Source: Embiotoca jacksoni
Taxonomy: Eukaryota > Chordata > Actinopteri > Embiotocidae
NCBI GenBank assembly: GCA_022577435.1
Contig: JAKOON010000002.1
Location: forward strand, 4,864,501-4,928,500
Reading direction: 5' to 3'
Length of the DNA stretch: 64,000 nucleotides
Positions within the stretch are counted from its first letter, which is position 1. The number at the start of each line of letters is the position of its first letter. Shown here in pieces: positions 23,374-34,780 of this stretch. Under the pieces are notes generated by a model. The model had not been told where the DNA came from. It did no database searches and saw only the letters and a list, made by a program, of their open reading frames with translations. The position numbers and the translations under genes were made by a program.

Positions 23374-24338
23374 CTTGCCAAAAACACACTCCAACAAATT
23401 TTAGCCAATTCCTCCGTCCACAGCAGCTTTAACTCTGAGATGGGGGTGAGTTTGCTCACATGAACTGCTCTCTTCAGGACCTTCCACAACATTGGATTAA
23501 GGTTTGTCTTGGCCATTCTGAAATATGACGTCTATTCCTCCTTATCCATTCTTTGGTAGAACGACTTGTGTGCTTTGGGTCGATGTCTGTATGACCCACT
23601 TTCTCTTGAGCTTCTGTTCACTGACAGCAATGTTGTTATTGCAGAGCAGTGGCTTTTTCCTTGTAACCCTGCCGTCCACATGTTCGTTGTTCAGTTTTCT
23701 CCTGATTGTGGACTCATGAATGTTAACATGAGCTGGTGGTGGAGAAGCCTTTAGTTGCCCAGAGGTTTCCCTAGGCTTCTTTGGGACCTTGCAGACTATT
23801 GCTCATCTTGCTCTTGGAGTGACGTTCATAGGTCGTCCAGTCTGGTGGAGGGTAACAATCTGACTCGATTGGTGGAGTACACATTTTTCAGAGATGTTTT
23901 TTTGACCATTTCCAGGATGATAAGCATCAGCAAGACTTTTTCAGAGGTTCTTAGAAATCTATTTATAACCTGCCATAATACACTTCCACTAACGTGCTGT
24001 CAAGCTCAGACTTTGATAAATCCCTGTTCTTTAAATGAAGCAAGGTGCCTACTGACAACTGATTATCACTCCATGGACTGAAAATACCTTAATTTAATGG
24101 AACCTACAAATTAGTTGCTAATCCTAAAGGTCCACATCTATTCGCCTCACAGATGCATAATATTGGACCATTTTCTTGACAATGCCAATGTGTAATATTT
24201 CTTTCCTATTTGTTTAATTGGCTTCTCTTAATCTACTTTTAGGACTTTTGTGAAACAACAATGATGATTTAGGTGATATTTATGCAGTTAAAATCAAAAA
24301 TTCAGTTTCAGTGGTACTTAAAAATGTCAGACTTAAGC
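23374..24338 (-). mobile_element. Second-family Tc1-like transposon with internal deletion
   Basis: Read on the minus strand it starts with the long 5' terminal repeat (24338 to about 24110), runs through a decayed N-terminal transposase (24000-23600), lacks most of the catalytic core, and resumes with the C-terminal block (MLWKVLKRAVHV, ELKLLWTEELAKI; 23500-23375). The left terminal repeat is missing. It differs from the family at 8.6 and 20.9 kb. Confidence 0.8.
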
Positions 24339-26435
24339 AGCACCCCTGACATGTGCAACTCCCCCTGCATTTATGTGAGCGTGCTCACATATGATTCTAC
24401 TGTGTAGTCGGCAGTATGTGTGAATATATCGTATGTCCATGACTGAAAACACAGCAAGTCTTTGTGTTTTTATACTCTGTGTCATTTAGTGGCTTTTATA
24501 TCGCGGCAGTGTTTTTTGTCTGATTCTGTCGAGTCGATTGCACGTGTCCCCGTCTTGGTGCTGGTCTGGCTGCACGTCTGTTGCGGGTCGAGGTAATTTT
24601 CCTTGTACGGCATGTTACCCGTGTCATGTTGGCGTGAGGAGGTCGTCTGCTCTTGTCAAGGTGGAGCAGACGGCACATTCGAAGAGCACGGATTTACAAA
24701 GGTCGCCAACAATACTTTCAGGTTAAGCACACGTGGACCACCGTAGACACACATACACACCAATGAGCCAGTCAGATTATATGTATTCAATACCCTCTGG
24801 TGATCCGCTTTGCTGTGAGGCAGTGTTACCCTGGGAACAGAGCAGCAAGAGGAGGAAGATGATGATGGTGATCTCAAAAGCTGGTGTATTTGGCTAGAAA
24901 TAGTACGCTTTGGGAGCAGATAAGGGGAGACAGATAAGAGGGGAAGTGACAGATAAGGAGCTAGAAGGCATAGAAAAGATAGGATGTGGATTTGCACAGG
25001 GATTTCTAACAAGTAAATCAATTCACACATTGCTGAATGATGACAGTTTGTTATTCCGATTATTACTATTTAATTGTAAAATGTAGACTGTTTAGATTCC
25101 TCAGTTGGTGCTGCTGAGCTGCAACGTGCTCGCCAAATAAATTTTTATACGGCATTTGGACCCTGCTGGAGACCAGACACAGGCTGAGCTCCCCATCAAT
25201 TTCTGGCATCTGCTTTGCCCTTTGCATGTCATTGATAAAGTTGTCATTAGGAGTCTGGCCATGTAACACAGAGGGATGCTGAGTTAAGTCCTACAAAGCC
25301 ATGTAGATTGAGGGGATGGAGAAGATGTCACACTGGTTTTATGTCATTCGAGAGTGTCCAACGTCAGGAAAACGCACTGTTAAGCTGCTTTGAATAAAAA
25401 GTTGTGGTGCAGCGTCATCCTTCAGAGTTCATCCACATTGTGAACCGGACAAGTCTTATTTTCTACAGGTAAAAACTGACAGCTTGCTCGCTAACTTGTT
25501 TGCACATTATCTTTGGACAAGTTCCCATCTTGGCCTTCTGGATGTGCAGCTTATCTACTACTTTTTAGATGTTCTGGTTTGTGTGCACATTGCACTGATT
25601 CAAGGCTGTTTTATTATTCATCGCCATTGTGATCACGACCAAAAACAAGCATACAGCAGGTTACTTTGCTGGATCGCTATGAGGGGGGAACATGAACATT
25701 TCACTCAGGCATTTATAAAATATGGAAAAAAGCTGGAATACATCAACTGCGACAGAAAAGAAGTCATCTTAGTGTTGGCATGGAATCAGTTCAGAGCTGA
25801 CTGCGGTTTCTATTCAAAACCAATTTGACTTTCAAACTAACAACAACGGACAATGTCATTTCCACACATTGCACTCTGGGACCACTTTTGGGATAACGAG
25901 CAAACCGGATGCTTAAAACTGTCTCAGTGAACCTCTTATTAAATTTATGAACCTTCCTCTTTGCTGGTGAAATCCCACTGGATATTCTAACTGGCGTAAA
26001 GTATCTGAAAGCCCAAAACAGCACAGCTTCAGAAATAGTATAGAGAAACGTCAGTCCTCAGAAGTTGGCTCCGTTGAGGGAAGGCAGGAGACATGAACGT
26101 AGCATGGTGTAATATGTTGTAATTCTGAATGGTTTGACTGTGATTTCCTCTCAGTATAAATCCTTTCTGAAACACTCAGTCACTGCAGAGCCTCACTTCC
26201 ATGCTGGCGAGCTCCTGGATGTGATGATGTGCAGCCATTTCAAGTGTAGTGATTGAGAGAGGTGATTGTAGGGCTTGAATCCAGCTGTTCGACCTCAGTC
26301 CTTGGCTCGGCCATTATTGGATTTTAGTTCAACACTTTTGTACCTATAGATGTTTGTAGATGTGTTTGTTCTCCCCAGAACAACAAGCAGATTGATTTCA
26401 ATTGTACAAATGTGAGTGCTTTGTATTATTCTGTA
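24339..26435. other. No gene recognised; possible regulatory stretch
   Basis: Contains a 9-bp hairpin at 24644-24672 and a single-copy-looking block at 25070-25265. The 114-codon plus frame at 25484 has no recognised features. Confidence 0.45.
24644..24672. repeat. Perfect 9-bp stem hairpin
   Basis: CGTCTGCTC, an 11-base loop, then GAGCAGACG, in a locally GC-richer patch. Confidence 0.9.
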
Positions 26436-27240
26436 TTATACAGCGATACACCAGTACCAGTGCTCCTGCCACACTTGGAAGGTTCCCTCGAGGTCCAGTT
26501 CTGTAACCATGTCAAACACCATCTGTGATTTGCACTGGATCTCCTCCCCAGTTTGAAAACGGTGACCTTCCAGCTTGAACTTTATTTAGAAAGACAGAAA
26601 GAAGTCGCACGGAGTCAAATCCAGCAGGGAGCGGGGGTAGTAGCAATCATTGTGTTGTAAGAGGGAGAAATTGGCCCGTTTTTAACGTCCGTGAGTGGGT
26701 GTGTTGTCAAGTTGGAGAACCAAGGTCTACCACAGTTTGAGTCGTTTAAGCTGAATGTTTTCCCTCAGCCACTTCAGCAGATCACAGTAAAACTCAGTGT
26801 TGACAGTCTGACTCTGACCGATGAATTCACATTGCACAACCCTGTCGATGTCAAAGAAAACCCAGCTGCTTGCGCTGCTGACCTGATGTGCCGTCTTCTG
26901 TCTTGGACAGTGATGTTCTGCCCCTCTTGAAACGTGAATACTACTCAGAACACATCACCTGACTTATTGCTTCATTGGTGTTGGCTTTCTAAAGCATTTC
27001 AAAGGTCTCTATTGCCAATCATATCAGAAATGTGCACAAAGCCTACCTGTGGTCACGAAAATGTTTCTAACACAGGTGGTGATGTTGATCAAGCGACGTA
27101 ACTTGGAATACTTACTCACAAAGGTTTTAGCTTTGCCCTGCTCAGTGCACTTCACTGTGCTGCACTCCATTTGTGTACAACAGGAACAGTCTCTGAAATT
27201 CCTAATTGACCCTCGTACTTACAGAACTTAACTACTAAAA
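26436..27240 (-). mobile_element. Mariner-type transposon remnant (DD34D class)
   Basis: Minus-strand translation shows decayed mariner catalytic blocks: WVFFDIDRVVQCEF (about 26870-26830), a QLDNTPTH-like block near 26700, LTPCDFFLS near 26615, and EEIQCKSQMVFDMVTELD near 26520. Frameshifts and stops break the frame. The 5' non-coding part at 27040-27240 is shared with 44871-45010 and 45440-45585; the N-terminal half of the transposase is deleted. Confidence 0.75.
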
Positions 27241-28078
27241 TAAGGCTGTCGAGGGCACTTTTTTTTTTTTTTTACGTCACATCAGTTCATAGATTTTAAA
27301 AATGTTTTCTCCTGTTTTCTCGCACAGCGTTAAAGAGGAAAAAAAACACCTCATATTGCCATAGTAATCATGAGACCATCTCTCAGGCTCACAGTATTAT
27401 GATCCAGCAGCTTCACACAGTGCAAATAAGCACGTTAACCTAACCTGTTGTTATGTTAATGAAGAGCAGGATTCTGTATTTTATCCAATAAATGATGACA
27501 CTGATGTATAAATTAAAATTGATCACTGATGCAAAGTGTTAATTAAGCAAGTGAGAAGCGGTGGCAAGCATCCCTGATGCTGACTGCGGTCATTAATTAA
27601 GCTGCAGAGACCAGCAGTCATTGAACATTTAGAGACCATCACTGAGGCAAGCTGGTGAACGAGCAGAAAACCCAGCTCTTCTTTCACATGATGATCTTCC
27701 AGCTCAGCAGTCTGGTGCATCAGGTACCACATATTGTGAACACTGCAGCGACTCCCGTTGTAATTAAATATTCGAGGCATGTTTAAATGCCAGAGAGCCA
27801 CTCATGTTCCAGATTTCATGTCTGTAAACATCCACACTTTCAAATTAGCTCCCTCTTGAGCATTTAGCTCGGCTCATGCATCGCATACATATATTATTGA
27901 GAAGTGGGAGTAAAGACACGAATGGCATATTCTGCTGTAAACTGAGGATTTCTGTCACGATCATAATAATCATCAAATAACATTTAGGTGGAGTCTTATG
28001 GGGTGATCTCATTGCATGGGAGCTCCCTCTGATGGCCAGAGAGAGAGAGAGAGAGACAAAGAGAGCCAATAGAAGAAC

Positions 28079-28082
<4 letters not shown>
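27241..28082. other. No gene; possible conserved non-coding element at 27500-27830
   Basis: The 27500-27830 part has two ATTAATTAAGC-type homeodomain-like sites and no repeat character. The minus frame at 27801-27523 (92 codons) is judged incidental. Confidence 0.35.
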
Positions 28083-28171
<89 letters not shown>

Positions 28172-28178
28172 ACACACC
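28083..28178 (+). repeat. (AC)n microsatellite
   Basis: About 90 bases of AC with one phase slip near 28171. Confidence 0.98.
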
Positions 28179-28430
28179 AGAGTGAGTGGTATTACAGTTT
28201 GGCTGACGTTGCGGCTCCCAACTAAAAGATTTGCAGTGTGAAAGCACCTCTATTGTGCTTTTTAGAGTGACAGTATCCAGCAGGAATGTGAAGCTAACTG
28301 GTCTTTTTTACACACAATAGATACCATCGAGTTCAGCGGGGACACCAGCAGCCACACAGTTTAGAGCTGATGTACAAAAAAACCCTGCAGCTTGTGTATT
28401 GTTATCTCAAACTACAAGAATCAAGATGTG

Positions 28431-28432
<2 letters not shown>

Positions 28433-28490
<58 letters not shown>
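28433..28490 (+). repeat. (AC)n microsatellite
   Basis: About 28 units, ending in ACATACAC. Confidence 0.98.
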
Positions 28491-28847
28491 AGAACTGCAC
28501 TGACAACAGTAAAACAGCAACATGTTTTATTTCAGAATGAGACACTTTCTGAATTGTTTATGCTTAAAGAGAGCATCTGCCTGCTTTTAAATCAAATCTT
28601 CATTAATTCAAAACTGGTTTAGAGATTAAAAAAAAAAAGCTTTCCTTTCAATTTGACATGAATTAAACTATAATTTCAAGAGGAAGAAGAAAAAAAACAC
28701 ACACTCGCCTGATTGGAGCTTTAAAGGTGAGAGATCCAAGGCAATACTTTAAACTCCTAATCCCTGATGAGTTTAATTTTCTGTTAGAGATAATTCTGTA
28801 ACTTTTGTCTAATTTTGAAAGCAAACTCTTAAATTGCAATATGTATA

Positions 28848-28850
<3 letters not shown>

Positions 28851-28917
<67 letters not shown>
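28851..28917 (+). repeat. (TG)n microsatellite
   Basis: About 33 units, followed by a short G run. Confidence 0.98.
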
Positions 28918-29110
28918 TGGGGGGCTTCTGTCGAGGAGTTGGAGAGAAAAAGCTCTTGACACTGTTTGAACTGGTCCGTTAATCCTCAGCGCTCTTCAGG
29001 TGGCTAGTCCCCATGGAAGCAGTGTGTGTTATTTCTGTGTGAGGTCAATAATCGCAGAGAGAGAGAGCGAGAGAGAGAGGAGAGGAATGGTGGGAAGGGC
29101 TGGAATGAAC

Positions 29111-29112
<2 letters not shown>

Positions 29113-29175
<63 letters not shown>
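29113..29175 (+). repeat. (TG)n microsatellite
   Basis: About 31 units. Confidence 0.98.
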
Positions 29176-29176
<1 letters not shown>

Positions 29177-29340
29177 ACAGAGGTAGGGCTGCTGTGGGGC
29201 TGAATGACAATAAAGGCGGATTTGGAGACGACATGCAACCGGAACAAGGCTCCTTGGTAAGAAAGAAGGGGTGGCAGGAGCAGAAGAAGGAGAGATGAAG
29301 GGTTAGAGAAAGAGGGAGGATGGAGGAAAGCAGTAGAAGT

Positions 29341-29410
29341 GAAGGAAGGAAGGAAGGAAGGAAGGAAGGAAGGAAGGAAGGAAGGAAGGAAAGAAGGAAG
29401 GAAGGAAGGG
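29341..29410 (+). repeat. (GAAG)n tetranucleotide array
   Basis: About 17 GAAG units with one interruption, inside a purine-rich tract of about 29200-30300. Confidence 0.97.
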
Positions 29411-29566
29411 ACAGAGGAAGGAACGGAGGAAGGGAAAAAAACCGTTGAAGTACATTGACTGATTTGGAGGAGGGAGAGGAGGATGGAGAGAGGAAAAAGA
29501 GGAGGAGTCAGTGAAATGGTCTTTGATCTCTGGCTAGTTCAAGGGGGAGAAGGAAAGGAATTCCAA

Positions 29567-29568
<2 letters not shown>

Positions 29569-29611
<43 letters not shown>
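29569..29611 (+). repeat. (TG)n microsatellite
   Basis: About 21 units. Confidence 0.97.
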
Positions 29612-29673
29612 ACCCATCCAATAGGCCTCCATCGTGGTTTGTCAAATCCTCCTCTGAAGTAAAGTGAGGACTT

Positions 29674-29674
<1 letters not shown>

Positions 29675-29726
<52 letters not shown>
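29675..29726 (+). repeat. (GT)n microsatellite
   Basis: About 26 units; shorter TG runs follow at 29742 and 29760. Confidence 0.97.
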
Positions 29727-29815
29727 CTTACATGTACTGTATGTGTGTGTACTTCTAAGTGTGTGTGTGTGAGGCGGATGTTTTCTGAGCTCAGGAGCCA
29801 TGTCGGGGTAAGGAC

Positions 29816-29820
<5 letters not shown>

Positions 29821-29871
<51 letters not shown>
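29821..29871 (+). repeat. (GA)n microsatellite
   Basis: About 25 uninterrupted units. Confidence 0.98.
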
Positions 29872-29874
<3 letters not shown>

Positions 29875-30070
29875 GGTGTAAAAGGGAAGGAAAAAAAATG
29901 CAAGTGGAAAAAAAAAGCGTGTCCCAGGAATTTACAAATGAAAAGAGAAGGTTTTTCTCCTAATGCGATTAAATTTTTCCATTTCACCGCTTCCCCGGTC
30001 GACAGTTTCAGCTCTTTAGGAGCACAGAGCTGCAACGCAACGCTGTCTTCAAGATGGGATGGCAGCGGGT

Positions 30071-30083
30071 GGGGGGGGGGGGG
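30071..30083 (+). repeat. Run of 13 G
   Basis: Flanked by further short G runs (GGG before, GGGG after), so it could form a G-quadruplex. Confidence 0.85.
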
Positions 30084-30911
30084 CTGGCAGGGGGTAAACA
30101 GGAGGGAGAGAAAGAGAGAGAGAAAGAAAGGCTGGCAGAAACGTTACTTTTGGTAAAGCACTTTGGCACGGCTGCGTCTGGTTAACAGTCGTGCCAGCGC
30201 AGCGATTCAAGCTGAGAAATTAAATTGAGAAAGTGACAGACAGAGAGAGACGCAGGCAGACGCAGACAGAGGGAGAAAAAAATACAAAAGGATTAACACC
30301 GGAGAGACCGAGCGTGTTCAGAAGGAGTGTGAATGGGTTTATTTCAACTTTACACTGTTTACATCATTTAATTCATTAAAACAGACGAGGACCCTGCAGT
30401 TCCAACTCGGTTTCGGTGATTCAATAAGAAAAGTTTCACCATAACAGATACACTTCAGTGTTGATGTCATGAATCAAAACACATTTTCTGACATGTTTCC
30501 ACACACATATTTGATACTAAAGCGAAGTAACAACCATCATTTCATCGACCAATAATATTTAATTTCATTTAGTCATGCCAGCAGCTCTGTGAAGCCGCGC
30601 TGCTGGCTGCAGTTAAATACTGATGTCACCACGGCAGCATGGTCCATCCAACAGTTGTTATTTTGGTATTTCACTCAAACAGTGTGTCAAACTTATGGTG
30701 GCAAAGGAGGGAAATTCAGGAGATCACCAGAGTCAGTGGCATCATCTGCGAATCAGGGCCGTCTGTGCCGAAGTCTGTCCCAGTCCATCTGGTGGATGTT
30801 GAGCTAATCCAAAGAGTCAATGAAAACTTGGACCAGCTGCAGATGCTGGATACAAAAATCAGCAGCACATTGATAAAAACATGCAGATAAATGCAGTTGT
30901 GCGCTTTTCTT
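30084..30911. other. No gene recognised
   Basis: Purine-rich to about 30300, then single-copy-looking AT-rich sequence. The overlapping frames at 30589-30890 have no recognised features. Confidence 0.5.
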
Positions 30912-31196
30912 CAAGGCCACAGCAGCCTTGTGTAAAACAGGTTCCCTATTAATCACAAGGTTGATGGTTCGATCCCTGGGTTCTCCTAACACATGCAGAA
31001 GTGTCCTTGGGCAAGACACTGAACCTCAAGTTGTTCCCGATGGCGGGCGAGCACCTTACATGGCAGCTCTGCCACCATTGGTGTGAGTGAGTGAGTGAGT
31101 GAGTGAGTGAGTGAGTGTGAGTGGGTGAATGAGAGGCAAACTGTAAAGGGCTGCTAAGGTGATAAAGCGCCAAATAAGTGCAGACCGTTTACCAGT
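30912..31196 (+). mobile_element. tRNA-derived SINE with internal (GTGA)n
   Basis: A B-box GGTTCGATCCC lies at 30966-30976; the A-box is decayed. The body has GTGTCCTTGGGCAAGACACT and ends AAAGCGCC ... GACCGTTTACCAG. It belongs to the family at 20624-20893, in the opposite orientation. A (GTGA)n array at 31083-31118 has expanded inside it. Confidence 0.72.
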
Positions 31197-34169
31197 TGTT
31201 TATACTGCCAGACCAAAATCATTTTTTTGTCATATCGAGAGTGTATCTGAAGGGATTTAACAGCAAAATACAAAAAACTATTTTTGCAAATTTTAGGTGA
31301 TTTGAAACGTGATGCCAATCAAATTTCTACAGATTTATCTCAGTCCGGACGCTTTGGTAGCTCATGTCAGATTTCTTGCGTCACTCACAATGTGACACAC
31401 AATGACGACATCATTTTCAAGAGTGACAGAGTGAGCTGAATCTATGGTACCGCCAGCAGAGTGCTATCAGGGAATGTCCATTTTGGTGCTATAGAGGACA
31501 ACGAGAACAACAGTCACTTTGCTTCTGCGTCGGAAAGCCACATCACCATCGTAGCTACGCGTACTCCGTTACCATAGCAACCCATGCAGATAGGTTGGTG
31601 ATGTCTGGACACACCAAATCAGAATTGTTTGCTTGTAAATAACAATGTGAACAGTCTGTCCTAAAGATCTGATTTGAGATACAAATGTGCAGTCTGATCA
31701 TAGCCTCAGTAACTTTGAAAGGGGTTCAAATATTTTGCCTAATTGTGTAAAGTGTGCTTCGGTTGCTTGTGGTAACGCTGTAGTGTCTCTGTTGTGTTTT
31801 CTCGAAGGATGTATTGGTTTTTTACTCCCACTGAATGGGAGCAAGCAGGCTGCTGCAGAATGTTCTGTACCACTGGGAGAAAGCACTCCAGCGGAAAAAT
31901 ATTTTCACGTTGAATACACCCTGGCTGGCTCATAATTGTGTAACTGGGCATAAACGCGTTAAATGCAATAAAGCGAACTGATCCACCGTGGCTGCGACCG
32001 AGGACGAACTCTCTGTGGGTGTGATTCCACTCCAAGAAGAGATCAGTGAGGTGCGGCGTGAGAAAAATATACTCGGATAATTAAAAAAAGTTCTGAAGCG
32101 TCGTTAATTGACTGCGACATGGCCTGTCCCGTGTTACCACCACAGATCTGAGAGCGTACTTCGGGGTGAGATGAGCTGACTGAAATGTACTTAGGCAAAT
32201 TTATTCACACCAAGAAGCTGTTTCATGAGAGAAGATGAGACGAGCTGACTGGAGAAACACCAGCGTCGATAGAAGCCGATCCGTGAGATTTTCGAGAGGC
32301 GGTTCAGCTTTTGAGACGGCCGCACTTGAAGATGGAGGCGAGCGATGTCCCATCTGTGTGTTTGATGGAAAGGCTCGGCAGCAGCAGCCGCAGCACTGAA
32401 ACTAAACACGACAGAAATTTCTGACAGATGCTGCTCACTAGCAGCGGTTGTAATGTAATTTGTTGAAGTGTTCTTGTGTTGATGTACGCTGAGTGGATGA
32501 CAAATTTAAGAAGGGTACCAGGGGACTGTCTGACTGTGTGTCTAACTAGTTTACAATAAGGACTACAAAGACAAGTTGTAAGACGTTTAATTAAAGGAAA
32601 AAGTAAATTATTTTTAGCAGGTAGTGATACATACCTGTGAGAAATACACAATCTTAAGCTCCACTCGCAGTAAGTAGCATGAAGCCTCAGCAGCGCTCAG
32701 CTCCAAAGTGCCTGTCTGGCCACTTTACCTTCCCCTGCTGCTATTTGAAGTTTTAGCCGCAGTGTCCATCTCTGCTGTCACACAAAAAGCACTTATCAGC
32801 AAACAATAGAGCAGTCTTTTATTTGGTTTAAAGCACGCAAAAGGTCACACAGGGGAACCTTGCTGGACGCTGCCAGCTGGCACCGAAATGTGGTTATTTC
32901 AAGAGGACTTCCTCAACACACGCTGTCACTTGTCATCTGCCGGCCAGACATTTTTCCCTGCAGAGCTCAGAATCGATCAAGACTTCACTTGTTTCCTAAC
33001 ATGCACTGTGACGGACGGAGCAAACAGGCAAATATTGAAGTGTTTCCTGTTTGTCTTTTTATGTTTCCAGAGCAAACTATGACTTCCTTAAAGTGGCTAC
33101 GATCAGTGTTTTACTTCTGTGGACCAGAGTTGCAGCGTTCGGCCAACGATTTTACTGTTTTGGTTCGCCACTCTCATTTCCACTGTTTTTCACAGCAGAA
33201 CATTATTTTATAGCCTGTTGCTCACTGCACAAATACGGGTCTGGCCACGCTCCATCGGGAATCTTTTGAACATTCGGCGATTTTTCCGGTAAGCGAGAGT
33301 TACCAGCCGTCCAATCACAGCGGGACAAATGCAGTTAACCATTGATACGGATTGCTAATTGGTCGTCCCTTCAGAGTGGCTGTGCAAATGCTAATACGGG
33401 CCAAGTTACCAGACTGTTATCCCAACGAAGAAAACAGGCTATGAGCGAAAGTCGGCGCACCCAGGCTAGTTATTTTAAGGATTTTTTTTTTTTTTTTAAA
33501 CACAGCCACAATGCAGAGTCTGTTACATTAATAGTAAAAACAAATTTTGGACAAACTGAAGCAAGTGTTGCTGGTATTTTCCTTTAATTTTATCATGGCT
33601 AAATTAGGATATTTTCTGTGTTGTAGCATAAAATGTATGACATATCCATGTAGTGTTGCTATGACAGTCAGTGGATGAAATCCAAAGATGGAAATAAACG
33701 CGAGGCATCTGCTGTAACACATGTTTACACCGAAAGCGCTTTTTTTTTTCCTGCTATAATGGCTGCCTCGAGTGCTTTAATGAACAGTTTGGACCGGCAT
33801 GAAGATGAGAAAAATTAAATGTGATCAATTGTTTGAACCCACTTGTTGTCAAGTGAAAACAAAAAGCTTCCGACATGAAGATGCGTCCGCTCCATCCTGG
33901 TGCACAAGCAGCAGACCTCGCCCGGGACTTTGGCAACACTCAAAACGCGTTGTTGCTCTTTACTGTCTGGCTCCGAGCGCACAGAGTGCCACAATTCTGT
34001 AGCAACAAACAGTCCGGTTTGGTGCCAGGATACAGAGTGGCGCTCATTCGCCCACACTTTGGTCTTTGTAGTATTACGCTGCACCCATTTTAGCTCCAAA
34101 GTTCTGCTCTGCATGTCGCTCAGTCGCTTGTGTCTCCGTGCCAGCTGGCTAGCGGGAACCATGTAGATG
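31197..34169. other. No gene recognised
   Basis: Several overlapping frames of 60-137 codons on both strands (notably 34228-33815 minus and 32860-33213 plus) lack signal peptides, domains and splice context. Given the neighbouring repeat at 34170, part of this may be repeat-derived. Confidence 0.4.
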
Positions 34170-34780
34170 TTAGGAAAATACTGTGCGTCTGCAGCCAAAA
34201 CCTGTAAGGTCCGGAGAGGACAATGCACCTGACCTGACTCCAGAAGTGTGTGTTTGTTGTGTGTGGTCGAGGAGCAAATTGGTCTCTGTGCTTCTTCTGC
34301 TGTATATTTCTCGAAGGTATTTCCGTGGAAATACCGACAGCTGCAGCTCTTGCAGCTTTATTGGAAGTGTTAGAAGTATTTTGGCATGATGCCACAAAAT
34401 AAGAGTAAGAAAAATGTATCTCCTACTCATAGGGCTCCATTTTAACATTTGAGTGCACAGGGTGGTTTAGGGCGCGTCCACTTTTGTTAGTTTAACAGTA
34501 GATAATCTGAGCACAAAGTAAGACACATGGTTCAAAAGTTTTTACTAATTTATCAGAGGTGTGTTTCGATTGTAACATGAAATAAACCAATCAGTATCAT
34601 GTCCCATTCCCTTTGAGAGCCAGGTGTGTTTGCACCTTGGAGGATTACTATCACACCTGCAGATTTGTCAAGTAGTAGGACAGAAGTCGTCTCTGCAGAC
34701 GAGACAGATCTGCTCGTGTACAGATTTTTACAAATTGATGTTTGTAGTGATAATGTGTCACACTGTGACCATGTTTGGAA
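34170..34780 (+). repeat. Dispersed repeat, probable MITE, copy 1
   Basis: Contains 'GGGCGCGTCCACTTTTG', 'GAGCACAAAGTAAGACAC' followed by ATGGTTCAAA, and 'AATAAACCAATCAG'. The GCGTCC and CAAAGTAAG-CACATGGTTCAAA blocks recur in the same order at 37605-37845. The outer limits are approximate. Confidence 0.5.

Noticed and set aside
25484..25828. 114-codon plus-strand frame
   Set aside because: No recognised family, no splice evidence, AT-rich surroundings.
28032..28241. Frames of His-Thr or Val-Cys repeats here and at all other CA/TG arrays
   Set aside because: They are translations of dinucleotide microsatellites, open in several frames and on both strands.
28083..30083. CRISPR-like or satellite array
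   Set aside because: The repeats are simple 1-4 base units without spacers.
33815..34228. 137-codon minus-strand frame
   Set aside because: Longish and not low complexity, but no recognised domain, signal peptide or splice context, and it adjoins a repeat; kept only as part of an unassigned stretch.
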